From the NCBI GenBank assembly GCA_003674045.1, contig PENC01000009.1, positions 1 through 64,000 of the forward strand: 64,000 nt of DNA, read 5' to 3'. Position numbers and translations under genes: made by a program. The notes under the pieces were generated by a model. It did no database searches and had not been told where the DNA came from. It saw only the letters and a program-made list of their open reading frames with translations. Shown here in pieces: positions 7,142 to 15,083 of the stretch; position 1 is the stretch's first letter, and every line of letters starts with the position of its first letter. Source of the stretch: Streptomyces griseocarneus. Lineage in GTDB: Bacteria; Actinomycetota; Actinomycetes; Streptomycetales; Streptomycetaceae.

Positions 7142-8809
7142 GTGGAGCGAGACCTCATTGCGCAAGCCCAGGCGTGGCTGGCCGAGGACCCCGACCCCGA
7201 CACCCGCGAAGAGCTCGCCGGGCTCATCGACGCCGGGGACACCGCAGAGCTGAGCGTCCGTTTCAGCGGCACCCTCCAGTTCGGCACCGCAGGTCTCCGC
7301 GGTGAGCTCGGTGCCGGTCCCATGCGCATGAACCGCGCCGTCGTGATCCGCGCGGCCGCCGGTCTCGCGGCGTACCTCAAGAAGCAGGGCCACACCGGCG
7401 GCACCGTCGTCATCGGCTACGACGCCCGCTACAAGAGCGCCGACTTCGCCCTGGACACCGCCGCCGTGATGGTCGGCGCGGGTCTGAAGGCCGCGCTGCT
7501 CCCGCGCCCGCTGCCCACCCCCGTGCTCGCCTTCGCGATCCGCCACCTCGGCGCGGTCGCGGGCATCGAGGTGACCGCCAGCCACAACCCGCCGCGCGAC
7601 AACGGCTACAAGGTCTACCTGGGCGACGGCTCCCAGATCGTGCCCCCGGCCGACGCGGAGATCGCCGCCGAGATCGCCGCCGTCGAGAACCTCGCCGACG
7701 TCCCCCGCCCGTCCGACGGCTGGGAGATCCTCGGCGAGACGGTCCTGGACGCCTATCTGGAGCGCACGGACGCGGTCCTCACCAACGGCTCCGCCCGGGA
7801 CATCGACGTCGTCTACACGCCCATGCACGGCGTCGGCCGCGCCGTCCTCGCCGCCGCCTTCGAGCGGGCGGGCTTCCCCGCGCCGACCGTCGTCGCCGAG
7901 CAGGCCGAGCCCGACCCGGACTTCCCCACCGTCGCCTTCCCCAACCCGGAGGAGCCGGGGGCGATGGACCTGTCGTTCGCGACGGCCCGTCGTGTCCAGC
8001 CGGACATCATCATCGCCAACGACCCCGACGCCGACCGCTGTGCCGTCGCCGTGCCGGACCCCGAGGCCGACGCGGGCTGGCGCATGCTCCGCGGTGACGA
8101 GGTCGGCGCGCTGCTGGCCACGCACCTGGTGCACAAGAAGGCCCAGGGCACCTTCACCACGACGATCGTCTCGTCCTCCCTGCTCTCCCGCATCGCGGCC
8201 GCCGCGCCGGGCGCCGGGTACGAGGAGACGCTCACCGGCTTCAAGTGGCTGGCCCGCGTGGACGGCCTGCGCTACGCCTACGAGGAGGCACTCGGCTACT
8301 GCGTCGACCCCGAGGGCGTACGCGACAAGGACGGCATCACCGCCGCCCTGCTCGTCGCCGAACTGGCCGCCGAGCTCAAGGAGACGGGCCGTACGCTCAC
8401 GGATCTGCTGGACGACCTCGCGGTCGAGCACGGCCTGCACGCCACGGACCAGCTCTCGGTCCGCGTCGAGGACCTGTCCTTGATCTCCGACGCGATGCGC
8501 CGTCTGCGCGAGCAGCCGCCCACCGTGCTCGCCGGGCTCCAGGTGGCCTCCGCCGAGGACCTGTCCCAGGGCTCCGCCGCCCTCCCCCCGACCGACGGCC
8601 TCCGCTACCACCTCTCCGGCGACGCCTCCGGCGCGGTCTCGGGCGCCCGCGTCATCGTCCGCCCCTCCGGCACCGAGCCGAAGATCAAGTGCTACCTGGA
8701 GGTCGTGATCCCGGTCGCCTCGGCGGCCGCCCTCGCCGACGCCCGCGGCAAGGCGGCGGACGTCCTCTCCTCCCTGAAGCTCGACCTGGCCCACGCGGCG
8801 GGTCTCTGA
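7142..8809 (+). CDS. Alpha-D-phosphohexomutase (PMM/PGM2-like), probable phosphopentomutase
   Basis: A 555-residue mutase. The active-site phosphoserine loop is TASHNPPRDNGYKVY, the metal-binding loop ANDPDADRC, the sugar-binding loop lies in the EEALGY region, and the phosphate-binding motif is RPSGTEPKIKCYLE. GTG start with GGAGGAG 8 nt upstream. Such proteins are usually called phosphomannomutase, but this long PGM2-like form sits between pnp and deoC. Conversion of (deoxy)ribose-1-phosphate to the 5-phosphate is the missing step of that pathway, so phosphopentomutase activity is inferred from context. A hairpin terminator follows. Confidence 0.9.
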   Translation: MERDLIAQAQAWLAEDPDPDTREELAGLIDAGDTAELSVRFSGTLQFGTAGLRGELGAGPMRMNRAVVIRAAAGLAAYLKKQGHTGGTVVIGYDARYKSADFALDTAAVMVGAGLKAALLPRPLPTPVLAFAIRHLGAVAGIEVTASHNPPRDNGYKVYLGDGSQIVPPADAEIAAEIAAVENLADVPRPSDGWEILGETVLDAYLERTDAVLTNGSARDIDVVYTPMHGVGRAVLAAAFERAGFPAPTVVAEQAEPDPDFPTVAFPNPEEPGAMDLSFATARRVQPDIIIANDPDADRCAVAVPDPEADAGWRMLRGDEVGALLATHLVHKKAQGTFTTTIVSSSLLSRIAAAAPGAGYEETLTGFKWLARVDGLRYAYEEALGYCVDPEGVRDKDGITAALLVAELAAELKETGRTLTDLLDDLAVEHGLHATDQLSVRVEDLSLISDAMRRLREQPPTVLAGLQVASAEDLSQGSAALPPTDGLRYHLSGDASGAVSGARVIVRPSGTEPKIKCYLEVVIPVASAAALADARGKAADVLSSLKLDLAHAAGL

Positions 8810-8822
8810 CGGCAGTTCGAAT

Positions 8823-8853
8823 CGGGGCGCCCTCTCCCTCCGGGGGCGCCCCG
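8823..8853. terminator. Terminator after phosphohexomutase gene
   Basis: Perfect 10-bp stem CGGGGCGCCC / GGGCGCCCCG (8823-8832 with 8844-8853) with an 11-nt loop, 13 bp after the stop codon. Confidence 0.8.
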
Positions 8854-8857
8854 TTCG

Positions 8858-9055
8858 CGTCTGCGGGTTCGGTGGGGGCTTGTCGCGCCGTTCCCCGCGC
8901 CCCTTAGGTGGTCTGTGGGTCGGGGGTGACCTCCGGCCGGAACCTGAAACGCGGTGCGTGCGGCCGATTCGGGTGGGGAGCCGTGACGATGCACCGTCGT
9001 TTCAGAACCCGGCCTCCGGCCACCCCCTCCGCCGTCCTTCGGCTGTCCGCAGCCG
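8858..9055 (+). repeat. Long inverted repeat, left arm (198 bp)
   Basis: Nearly identical, in reverse complement, to 9519-9718; by eye there are only a handful of substitutions and single-base indels. Its outer part contains a reverse copy of the GGGGCGCGGGG repeat (core 8883-8903, one mismatch). Its inner part is the palindromic element also found at 6707-6836. The arms bracket 463 bp of decayed coding sequence. Confidence 0.85.
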
Positions 9056-9124
9056 TCGGTCGTGGCCTGAACGCCACGGTGTGCGGGGCCTTCTGGCGGG
9101 CATCACGTCAGCTATCAGTCGCGC

Positions 9125-9336
9125 GTGGCCGAACTCGGGGCGACGATCCGCAAATACCGGCTCCGCAAAGGGTGGAACTGCGACCATCGTCTACACGTCC
9201 ATCTCCAATTTCGAGACAGGACACAAGATCCCCCACCGCGACGCGGCCTCCTCATCACCAAATCGTCGGCCGTAGACGGGTACATCGCCGTCTACGATCA
9301 GCTGCGCTGATCATCAAGGCAGTTGGGGCTCCATAG
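9125..9336 (+). pseudogene. Remnant of an XRE-family regulator gene
   Basis: Starting at GTG 9125 the frame reads AELGATIRKYRLRKGWN, the start of an XRE helix-turn-helix. Then YTSISNFETGHKIPHRD, the recognition helix and following segment, appears in a different frame. A C-terminal-like LIIKAVGAP ending at TAG 9334-9336 lies in a third frame. The intact homologue at 56356-57168 ends LIRKHLKELGP. About three quarters of a normal 270-residue gene is missing and there are at least two frameshifts. Confidence 0.65.
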
Positions 9337-9467
9337 CAACGTGGTGTAAGAGCTCCCACAGCCAGAGCAGCGGCGGATGCGTCGAAATCGCGGATCAGTT
9401 CAACGACGCGATACCGGTCCGCGACCCCAAGATCCTTTCCCGCGCAGCGCCTGGGCGACCCTCGTGA
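9333..9467 (+). pseudogene. Remnant of a DUF397 gene with lost start codon
   Basis: From 9342 the frame reads WCKSSHSQSSGGCVEIAD and IPVRDPK, the DUF397 signature, ending at TGA 9465-9467. The expected overlapping start is ATA (9333-9335) instead of ATG, and no other start is near. The overlap with the XRE stop mirrors the ATGA overlap of the intact XRE/DUF397 pair at 57165. Confidence 0.7.
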
Positions 9468-9518
9468 CCACCCGTCTGCACCCCACCGACCGCCGCACAG
9501 CCGAGAAACGGGGCTGAC

Positions 9519-9718
9519 CGGCTGCGGACAGCCAAAGGGCGGCGGAGGGGGGTGGCCGGAGGCCGGGTTCTGAAACGACGGTGCATCGTCACGGCTCCCT
9601 ACCCGAATCGGCCGCACGCACCGCGTTTCAGGTTCCGGCCGGAGGTCACACCCCGACCCACAGACCACCTAAGGGGCGCGGGGAACTGCGCGACAAGCCC
9701 CCACCGAACCCGCAGACG
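9519..9718 (-). repeat. Long inverted repeat, right arm (200 bp)
   Basis: Reverse complement of 8858-9055. It carries a forward GGGGCGCGGGG repeat core at 9673-9693. Together the arms could form a large cruciform or be the ends or recombination scars of an element; no transposase is visible between them. Confidence 0.85.
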
Positions 9719-9752
9719 AAGCCCCGCAGACGAAGAGCCGCAAACCGCCCGC

Positions 9753-10325
9753 TCACCAGAGCTTGTCGATCTCCCCGGGATACAGCTCGACACGGCTCCC
9801 GCAGAACAACGGTTCAACCCCCCGCGCACGCGCCGAGAAGAAGTCCCCCATGGTCACCTTGTCGAACCCGGGCTGATCACTGGGAAACGGCTCCCCCGGC
9901 GTCCCCCCGACCAGCACCGCCCCGGGAAGAACACGCCAGCCCGCTCCCTCGTAGAACCCCCGAAGAGGCCGGTCGCACGTGAACAGCCCGAGATCCAACC
10001 CCTGTACGGCCATCGCCTCACGAGCGGCCGCCACCAGCCGCCGTCCGTGCCCGCGCCCCTGGGCTGCCCGCCGCGTCACCACGGTGCTCAGTCCGCCGAC
10101 CGCATAGCGGTGGCCCGCGTGGACGATCTCCTTGGACAGAACGTCCAAAGCGGCCAGCACCACCCCGCCGTCCACGAGCAGCATCGACAGCGGCCGCAGC
10201 AAAGGATCATGGACCGGGCCATCCGGGACAGCCCCGCCGGGAGTCGGCCAGGCCTCCTCCTGAAGCGCCAGCACCTGCGCCCGCAACGCGCCCGGAACAG
10301 CTTCCTCCGGAAAAGAAAGGATCAC
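9753..10325 (-). CDS. GNAT family N-acetyltransferase
   Basis: A 190-residue protein with the acetyl-CoA binding motif A VTRRAAQGRGHGRRLV and downstream GLFTCDRPLRGFYEGAGW, typical of GNAT enzymes. GTG start at 10325 is one base after the stop of the upstream PH-domain gene (TGA-C-GTG), so the two are probably translationally coupled. The substrate is unknown; the C-terminal extension after motif B recalls AAC(2')-like enzymes, but this is weak. Confidence 0.85.
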   Translation of the reverse strand: MILSFPEEAVPGALRAQVLALQEEAWPTPGGAVPDGPVHDPLLRPLSMLLVDGGVVLAALDVLSKEIVHAGHRYAVGGLSTVVTRRAAQGRGHGRRLVAAAREAMAVQGLDLGLFTCDRPLRGFYEGAGWRVLPGAVLVGGTPGEPFPSDQPGFDKVTMGDFFSARARGVEPLFCGSRVELYPGEIDKLW

Positions 10326-10326
10326 G

Positions 10327-10899
10327 TCAGCCCGACACCCCGAGAACGATCAGCAGCACAGCCCCCACCACCGACGGCACGATCACCTCGAAAGCCCACC
10401 GCACCACCGGCTCGCCCGACACATCCGCGTGCCGTCCGGCCAGCTCCCGGATCTCGGAGATCGCCTGGTCGGCGGGCGCCTGCGTGGACTCGTCCTCGCC
10501 ACCGCCCCGCCGGGCCGCCGCCTTCCGCTTCCGCAGGGACACCGGGATGGCCCACATCTGGTACTTCGCGCCGTCCGCCGTGAACACCTCGCTCGAGTAC
10601 GCGGCGCGGACGTCCTCCACGCACCCCCACGGCAGAGTGATCGTCCGGAACGGGTTCCGGACGAGAAGCCGCCGCTCCCCCGCGAGAACCACGGGCCGCA
10701 GCGTGAACGCGACGATCAGCGGCACCACGAACAACAGCCCCGCGAGCGCCACCCAGGGTGTCCGGCCGGACCCCCGGAAGACGGCATCGCCGCCCAGCCA
10801 GGCGGCAACCAGGAGCAGCAGCACCCCACCGGCGATACCGGCTGGTGAGCGGTAACTGCGGTCGGCGTACACGGAAGAAGAGTCACCCGGGCGAGTCAT
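10327..10899 (-). CDS. Membrane protein with bacterial PH domain
   Basis: 190 residues: two N-terminal transmembrane helices (about residues 19-37 and 45-65), a PH-like segment (RRLLVRNPFRTITLPWGCVEDV), a charged region (RKRKAAARRGGGEDES) and a C-terminal hydrophobic helix. Function unknown; the domain class is common in actinobacterial membrane proteins. First gene of a two-gene unit with the GNAT gene, divergent from deoC. Confidence 0.82.
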   Translation of the reverse strand: MTRPGDSSSVYADRSYRSPAGIAGGVLLLLVAAWLGGDAVFRGSGRTPWVALAGLLFVVPLIVAFTLRPVVLAGERRLLVRNPFRTITLPWGCVEDVRAAYSSEVFTADGAKYQMWAIPVSLRKRKAAARRGGGEDESTQAPADQAISEIRELAGRHADVSGEPVVRWAFEVIVPSVVGAVLLIVLGVSG

Positions 10900-11008
10900 G
10901 CGGCAGATTCTGCCCCACGGGTCCCGTTCGGCCCCCTCCTCACGGTCCCAAAATCCGTCCCATAGGCCCCTCCCATCCCCCGCCCCACAAGCACCGCAAA
11001 ACCGGGGG

Positions 11009-11037
11009 GTGACACGCGCTACGCGCGTAGATATGCT
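11009..11037 (+). promoter_or_regulatory. deoC promoter with CTACGCGCGTAG operator in the spacer
   Basis: GTGACA (11009-11014), 17-bp spacer, TATGCT (11032-11037), then 6 nt to the GTG start: a leaderless promoter. The perfect palindrome 11019-11030 occupies the spacer, an ideal position for repression. This is the clearest instance of the shared nucleoside operator. Confidence 0.8.
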
Positions 11038-11043
11038 CATCTG

Positions 11044-12039
11044 GTGACCATGCCCACCACAGTTCCCGCACCAGGCAATGACGCCGACGCCGCGGGGCGG
11101 CTGAAGGAGCTGGCGGACGTGACCGCCTCCGACAGCACGCTGCGCCGCTTCCTGCACGGCCTTCCGGGCGTAGACGCGGTCGGGCTGGAAGCCCGCGCCG
11201 CCTCGCTCGGCACCCGCTCGATCAAGACCACGTCGAAGGCGTACGCCATCGACCTGGCGATCTCGATGATCGACCTGACGACGCTGGAAGGCGCGGACAC
11301 CCCGGGCAAGGTCCGGGCCCTCGCCGCCAAGGCCGTGCTCCCCGACCCGACCGACCGGACGACGCCGCGCACCGCCGCGGTCTGCGTCTACCCGGACATG
11401 GTGGCCACCGCGAAGGCCGCCCTGGCCGGTACGGACGTGAAGGTCGCGTCCGTCGCCACCGCGTTCCCCGCGGGCCGCGCCGCGCTGCCCGTGAAGCTGG
11501 CGGACACCCGTGACGCCATCGCCGCGGGCGCGGACGAGATCGACATGGTGATCGACCGCGGCGCGTTCCTCGCCGGTCGTTACCTGGACGTCTTCGAGGA
11601 GATCGCGGCCGTCAAGGCCGAGTGCGGTGACAAGGCCCGCCTCAAGGTGATCTTCGAGACGGGTGAGCTGTCGACGTACGACAACATCCGCCGGGCGTCC
11701 TGGATCGGCATGCTCGCGGGTGCCGACTTCATCAAGACGTCGACCGGCAAGGTCGCGGTCAACGCGACCCCGGCCAACACGCTCCTCATGCTGGAGGCCG
11801 TGCGCGACTTCCGCGCCCTGACCGGCGTCCAGGTCGGTGTGAAGCCCGCCGGCGGCATCCGCACCACGAAGGACGCGATCAAGTTCCTGGTCCTGGTCAA
11901 CGAGACCGTGGGCGAGGAGTGGCTGGACAACACCTGGTTCCGCTTCGGTGCCTCCAGCCTCCTGAACGACCTGCTGATGCAGCGGCAGAAGCTGAGCACC
12001 GGGCGCTACTCCGGTCCCGACTACGTGACGGTGGACTGA
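11044..12039 (+). CDS. deoC: Deoxyribose-phosphate aldolase
   Basis: A 331-residue class I aldolase that cleaves deoxyribose-5-phosphate to acetaldehyde and glyceraldehyde-3-phosphate. The Schiff-base Lys is in GADFIKTSTGK, with EIDMVIDRGAF, LKVIFETGEL and VKPAGGIRT as further active-site strands. It is longer than the 220-260 residue bacterial type and resembles the long DeoC form. Two aldehyde dehydrogenase genes follow within 6 bp and by overlap; they could oxidise the acetaldehyde released. Confidence 0.95.
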   Translation: MTMPTTVPAPGNDADAAGRLKELADVTASDSTLRRFLHGLPGVDAVGLEARAASLGTRSIKTTSKAYAIDLAISMIDLTTLEGADTPGKVRALAAKAVLPDPTDRTTPRTAAVCVYPDMVATAKAALAGTDVKVASVATAFPAGRAALPVKLADTRDAIAAGADEIDMVIDRGAFLAGRYLDVFEEIAAVKAECGDKARLKVIFETGELSTYDNIRRASWIGMLAGADFIKTSTGKVAVNATPANTLLMLEAVRDFRALTGVQVGVKPAGGIRTTKDAIKFLVLVNETVGEEWLDNTWFRFGASSLLNDLLMQRQKLSTGRYSGPDYVTVD

Positions 12040-12044
12040 CCGAC

Positions 12045-13496
12045 ATGGCAGACATGGCATCCCCCAAGGCGTTCGCCTACGCACCCGCGCCCGAGTCGCG
12101 CGCGGTCGTCGACATCGCCCCGTCCTACGGCCTGTTCATCGACGGTGAGTTCACCGAGGCCACCGGCGGCAAGGTCTTCAAGACGATCAGCCCCTCCACC
12201 GAGGAGGTGCTCTCCGAGGTCGCGCAGGGCTCCGCCGAGGACGTGGACCGCGCGGTGAAGGCCGCCCGCAAGGCGTTCGTGAAGTGGTCGGCGCTGCCGG
12301 GCGCCGAGCGCGCGAAGTACCTCTTCCGCATCGCCCGGATCATCCAGGAGCGCAGCCGTGAGCTCGCCGTCCTGGAGACCCTGGACAACGGCAAGCCGAT
12401 CAAGGAGACCCGCGACGCGGACCTCCCGCTCGTCGCCGCGCACTTCTTCTACTACGCGGGCTGGGCGGACAAGCTCGACCACGCGGGCTACGGTGCGAAC
12501 CCCCGCCCGCTGGGCGTCGCGGGCCAGGTCATCCCGTGGAACTTCCCGCTGCTGATGCTGGCGTGGAAGATCGCCCCGGCGCTCGCCACGGGCAACACGG
12601 TCGTCCTCAAGCCGGCCGAGACCACCCCTCTCTCGGCACTGTTCTTCGCGGACATCTGCCGCCAGGCGGGCCTGCCGAAGGGCGTCGTCAACATCGTGAC
12701 GGGCGACGGCTCCACCGGTGCCGCGCTCGTCGCGCACGAGGACGTGAACAAGGTCGCGTTCACCGGCTCCACGGCGGTCGGCAAGGCCATCGCCCGCACG
12801 GTCGCGGGGACGGACAAGAAGCTCACGCTGGAGCTGGGCGGCAAGGGCGCCAACATCGTCTTCGACGACGCGCCCATCGACCAGGCGGTCGAGGGCATCG
12901 TCCAGGGCATCTTCTTCAACCAGGGCCAGGTCTGCTGCGCGGGCTCGCGCCTGCTGGTGCAGGAGTCGATCCAGGACGAGCTGATGGACGCGCTCAAGCG
13001 CCGTCTGTCGACGCTGCGCCTGGGCGACCCGCTGGACAAGAACACCGACATCGGCGCGATCAACTCCGCCGAGCAGCTGGCCCGGATCACCGAGCTGGCC
13101 GACAGCGGCGAGGCCGAGGGCGCCGAGCGCTGGGCGCCCGCGTGCGAGCTGCCCTCCTCGGGCTTCTGGTTCGCGCCGACGCTCTTCACCGGCGTCACCC
13201 AGGCCCACCGCATCGCCCGCGAGGAGATCTTCGGCCCGGTGCTGTCGGTGCTGACCTTCCGCACCCCGGGCGAGGCCGTCGCCAAGGCCAACAACTCGCA
13301 GTACGGCCTGTCGGCGGGCATCTGGACGGAGAAGGGCTCGCGCATGCTGGCCGTCGCGAGCAAGCTGCGCGCGGGTGTCGTCTGGGCCAACACGTTCAAC
13401 AAGTTCGACCCGACCTCGCCGTTCGGCGGCTTCAAGGAGTCGGGTTTCGGCCGCGAGGGCGGCCGCCACGGTCTGGAGGCGTACCTCGATGTCTGA
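12045..13496 (+). CDS. NAD(P)-dependent aldehyde dehydrogenase, catalytically complete
   Basis: 483 residues. Visible: PWNFPLLMLAWKIAPALATG (cofactor fold), KPAETTP, GSTAVGKAI, catalytic Glu in LELGGKGANIVF and catalytic Cys in FFNQGQVCCAGSRLLV. ATG start 5 bp after the deoC stop, so the genes are co-transcribed. It presumably oxidises acetaldehyde from the DeoC reaction. The 3' end overlaps the next gene by 8 bp. Confidence 0.93.
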   Translation: MADMASPKAFAYAPAPESRAVVDIAPSYGLFIDGEFTEATGGKVFKTISPSTEEVLSEVAQGSAEDVDRAVKAARKAFVKWSALPGAERAKYLFRIARIIQERSRELAVLETLDNGKPIKETRDADLPLVAAHFFYYAGWADKLDHAGYGANPRPLGVAGQVIPWNFPLLMLAWKIAPALATGNTVVLKPAETTPLSALFFADICRQAGLPKGVVNIVTGDGSTGAALVAHEDVNKVAFTGSTAVGKAIARTVAGTDKKLTLELGGKGANIVFDDAPIDQAVEGIVQGIFFNQGQVCCAGSRLLVQESIQDELMDALKRRLSTLRLGDPLDKNTDIGAINSAEQLARITELADSGEAEGAERWAPACELPSSGFWFAPTLFTGVTQAHRIAREEIFGPVLSVLTFRTPGEAVAKANNSQYGLSAGIWTEKGSRMLAVASKLRAGVVWANTFNKFDPTSPFGGFKESGFGREGGRHGLEAYLDV

Positions 13497-14382
13497 GTCC
13501 GCAGCGCGACTGAGCGTCTTCAAGACCTACAAGCTGTTCGTCGGGGGCAAGTTCCCCCGGTCCGAGAGCGGGCGGGTGTACGAGGTGACCGACTCCAAGG
13601 GCAACTGGCTCGCCAACGCCCCGCTGTCCTCCCGCAAGGACGCCCGTGACGCCGTCGTGGCGGCCCGCAAGGCCGTCGGCGGCTGGTCCGGCGCCACCGC
13701 GTACAACCGCGGCCAGATCCTCTACCGCGTCGCCGAGATGCTGGAGGGCCGCAAGGAGCAGTTCGTCCGCGAGGTGGCCGAGGCCGAGGGCCTGTCCAAG
13801 GCCAAGGCCGCGGCCGTCGTGGACGCCGCGATCGACCGCTGGGTCTGGTACGCGGGCTGGACCGACAAGATCGGCCAGATCACCGGTGCCACCAACCCGG
13901 TCGCGGGCCCGTTCTTCAACGTCTCCGCGACCGAGCCGACCGGCGTCGTCGCCGTGCTGGCCCCGCAGGAGTCGTCGTTCCTGGGCCTGGTCTCGGTGCT
14001 CGCCCCCGTGATCGCCACCGGCAACACGGCCGTCGTCGTGGCCTCCGAGAAGGCACCGCTGCCCGCGCTGTCCCTCGGCGAGGTGCTGGCGACCTCCGAC
14101 GTCCCGGGCGGTGTGGTCAACATCCTCTCGGGCCGTACGGCGGAGATCACCCCGTCGCTGGCCGCGCACCAGGACGTCAACGCGATCGACCTCGCCGGTG
14201 CGGACGCCGCGCTCGCGAAGGAGCTGGAGATCGCCGCGGCCGACAACCTCAAGCGCGTGCTCCGTCCCCAGCCTGTGGACTGGGCGGCCACGCCGGGCAC
14301 GGACCGCATGACGGCCTTCCTGGAGACCCGCACGGTCTGGCACCCCACGGGCTCCCTGGGCGCGGGCGGCTCGTCGTACTAG
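13489..14382 (+). CDS. Short aldehyde dehydrogenase-like protein lacking the catalytic cysteine domain
   Basis: 297 residues against about 480 in the family. The N-terminal and cofactor-binding regions are recognisable (KTYKLFVGGKFPRSESGRVY, VAVLAPQESSFLGLVSVLAP, PALSLGEVLATSDVPGGVVN). The sequence ends without an FxNxGQxC active-site segment and without the LELGGK Glu motif. The frame is clean and GC3 is normal, so it is not a fresh truncation. Starting inside the 3' end of the complete enzyme, it looks like a pseudoenzyme partner, comparable to the inactive second domain of ALDH16-type proteins. Confidence 0.88.
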   Translation: MSESAARLSVFKTYKLFVGGKFPRSESGRVYEVTDSKGNWLANAPLSSRKDARDAVVAARKAVGGWSGATAYNRGQILYRVAEMLEGRKEQFVREVAEAEGLSKAKAAAVVDAAIDRWVWYAGWTDKIGQITGATNPVAGPFFNVSATEPTGVVAVLAPQESSFLGLVSVLAPVIATGNTAVVVASEKAPLPALSLGEVLATSDVPGGVVNILSGRTAEITPSLAAHQDVNAIDLAGADAALAKELEIAAADNLKRVLRPQPVDWAATPGTDRMTAFLETRTVWHPTGSLGAGGSSY

Positions 14383-14385
14383 GCA

Positions 14386-14435
14386 CCCCATAAGGGGCGC
14401 GGGGAACTGCGCGACAAGCCCCCACCGACCCGCAG
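14386..14435 (+). repeat. Dispersed intergenic repeat, copy 5
   Basis: Core GGGGCGCGGGGAACTGCGCGA at 14394-14414 plus the CCCCCACCGACCCGCAG tail, placed 4 bp after the ALDH-like stop and directly before a hairpin. Confidence 0.85.
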
Positions 14436-14436
14436 T

Positions 14437-14475
14437 GTGAAACGCCGTACAGGCAGGCCCCGTACGGCGTTTCAC
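14437..14475. terminator. Terminator of the deoC-ALDH operon
   Basis: Perfect 14-bp stem (GTGAAACGCCGTAC, 14437-14450, with 14462-14475) and an 11-nt loop, between convergent genes. Confidence 0.85.
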
Positions 14476-14504
14476 GTGTCCAAGGCCAACGCGGGCCGCG
14501 GGGC

Positions 14505-14957
14505 CTAGAGCTGCGGCACGCTCGGCACCAAGCTGGCCGGCAGCAGCCCGTTGACCTGGTCCAGCAGGCCGAGGTTGCCCAGCGAGGCCCCGCTCGAGAG
14601 CGGCTGGGTGACGGGGGCCGTGCTCACCGGCTCCAGCTGGCCCACCTGCGTGGCGACCGAGTTGTCGAAGGGGTCGCTGCCCGTACCGGCCAGCGGGTTG
14701 AGCTTCATCGGCGTCAGGGCCATCAGCGCGCCCTCCGTGCCGGCGCCGAGCGCCGTGTCGGCGCCCTGCAGACCGGCGTCGAGGGAGGTCACCCCGAGCT
14801 CCGCCCGCGGAGCCAGAGGCTTGATCGTGCTGGCGTTCGCGGCCCCCGCGCCGCCCGCGACGATGGCCGCACCCGCGGAAACGGTCAGTCCCACGCGCAT
14901 CATCCGGCGCGAAGGGAGGGATCGGGGGGAGCGTGCGTGTCGAGCGTGCGAGGCCAT
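14505..14957 (-). CDS. Small secreted protein of unknown function
   Basis: 150 residues. An Arg-rich start (ASHARHARSPRSLPSRRMM) and a hydrophobic core (VGLTVSAGAAIVAGGAGAANA) form a signal peptide with likely cleavage after ANA. The mature part is rich in Ala, Leu, Gly and Pro, with repeats of LxxG and ending PASLVPSVPQL. No enzyme motif is seen. Start ATG 14957; an upstream in-frame start at 15002 would add residues that do not fit a signal peptide. Likely a cell-surface or secreted structural protein. Confidence 0.7.
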   Translation of the reverse strand: MASHARHARSPRSLPSRRMMRVGLTVSAGAAIVAGGAGAANASTIKPLAPRAELGVTSLDAGLQGADTALGAGTEGALMALTPMKLNPLAGTGSDPFDNSVATQVGQLEPVSTAPVTQPLSSGASLGNLGLLDQVNGLLPASLVPSVPQL

Positions 14958-15083
14958 GGGCACCTGCCGGGTCGTGAGGTACAAGAGAGAACGACAACGC
15001 ACCGTAGTGGAATCGTGACACTCCGCGCATCTTCCGACCCGGGGGGATCCCCCATCCAGCGCAATGCCTCACACTGGTGTCCC

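Noticed and set aside
9395..9668. Short reverse frames inside the long inverted-repeat region
   Set aside because: They are produced by the repeat arms themselves and translate identically from both arms; no coding signature.
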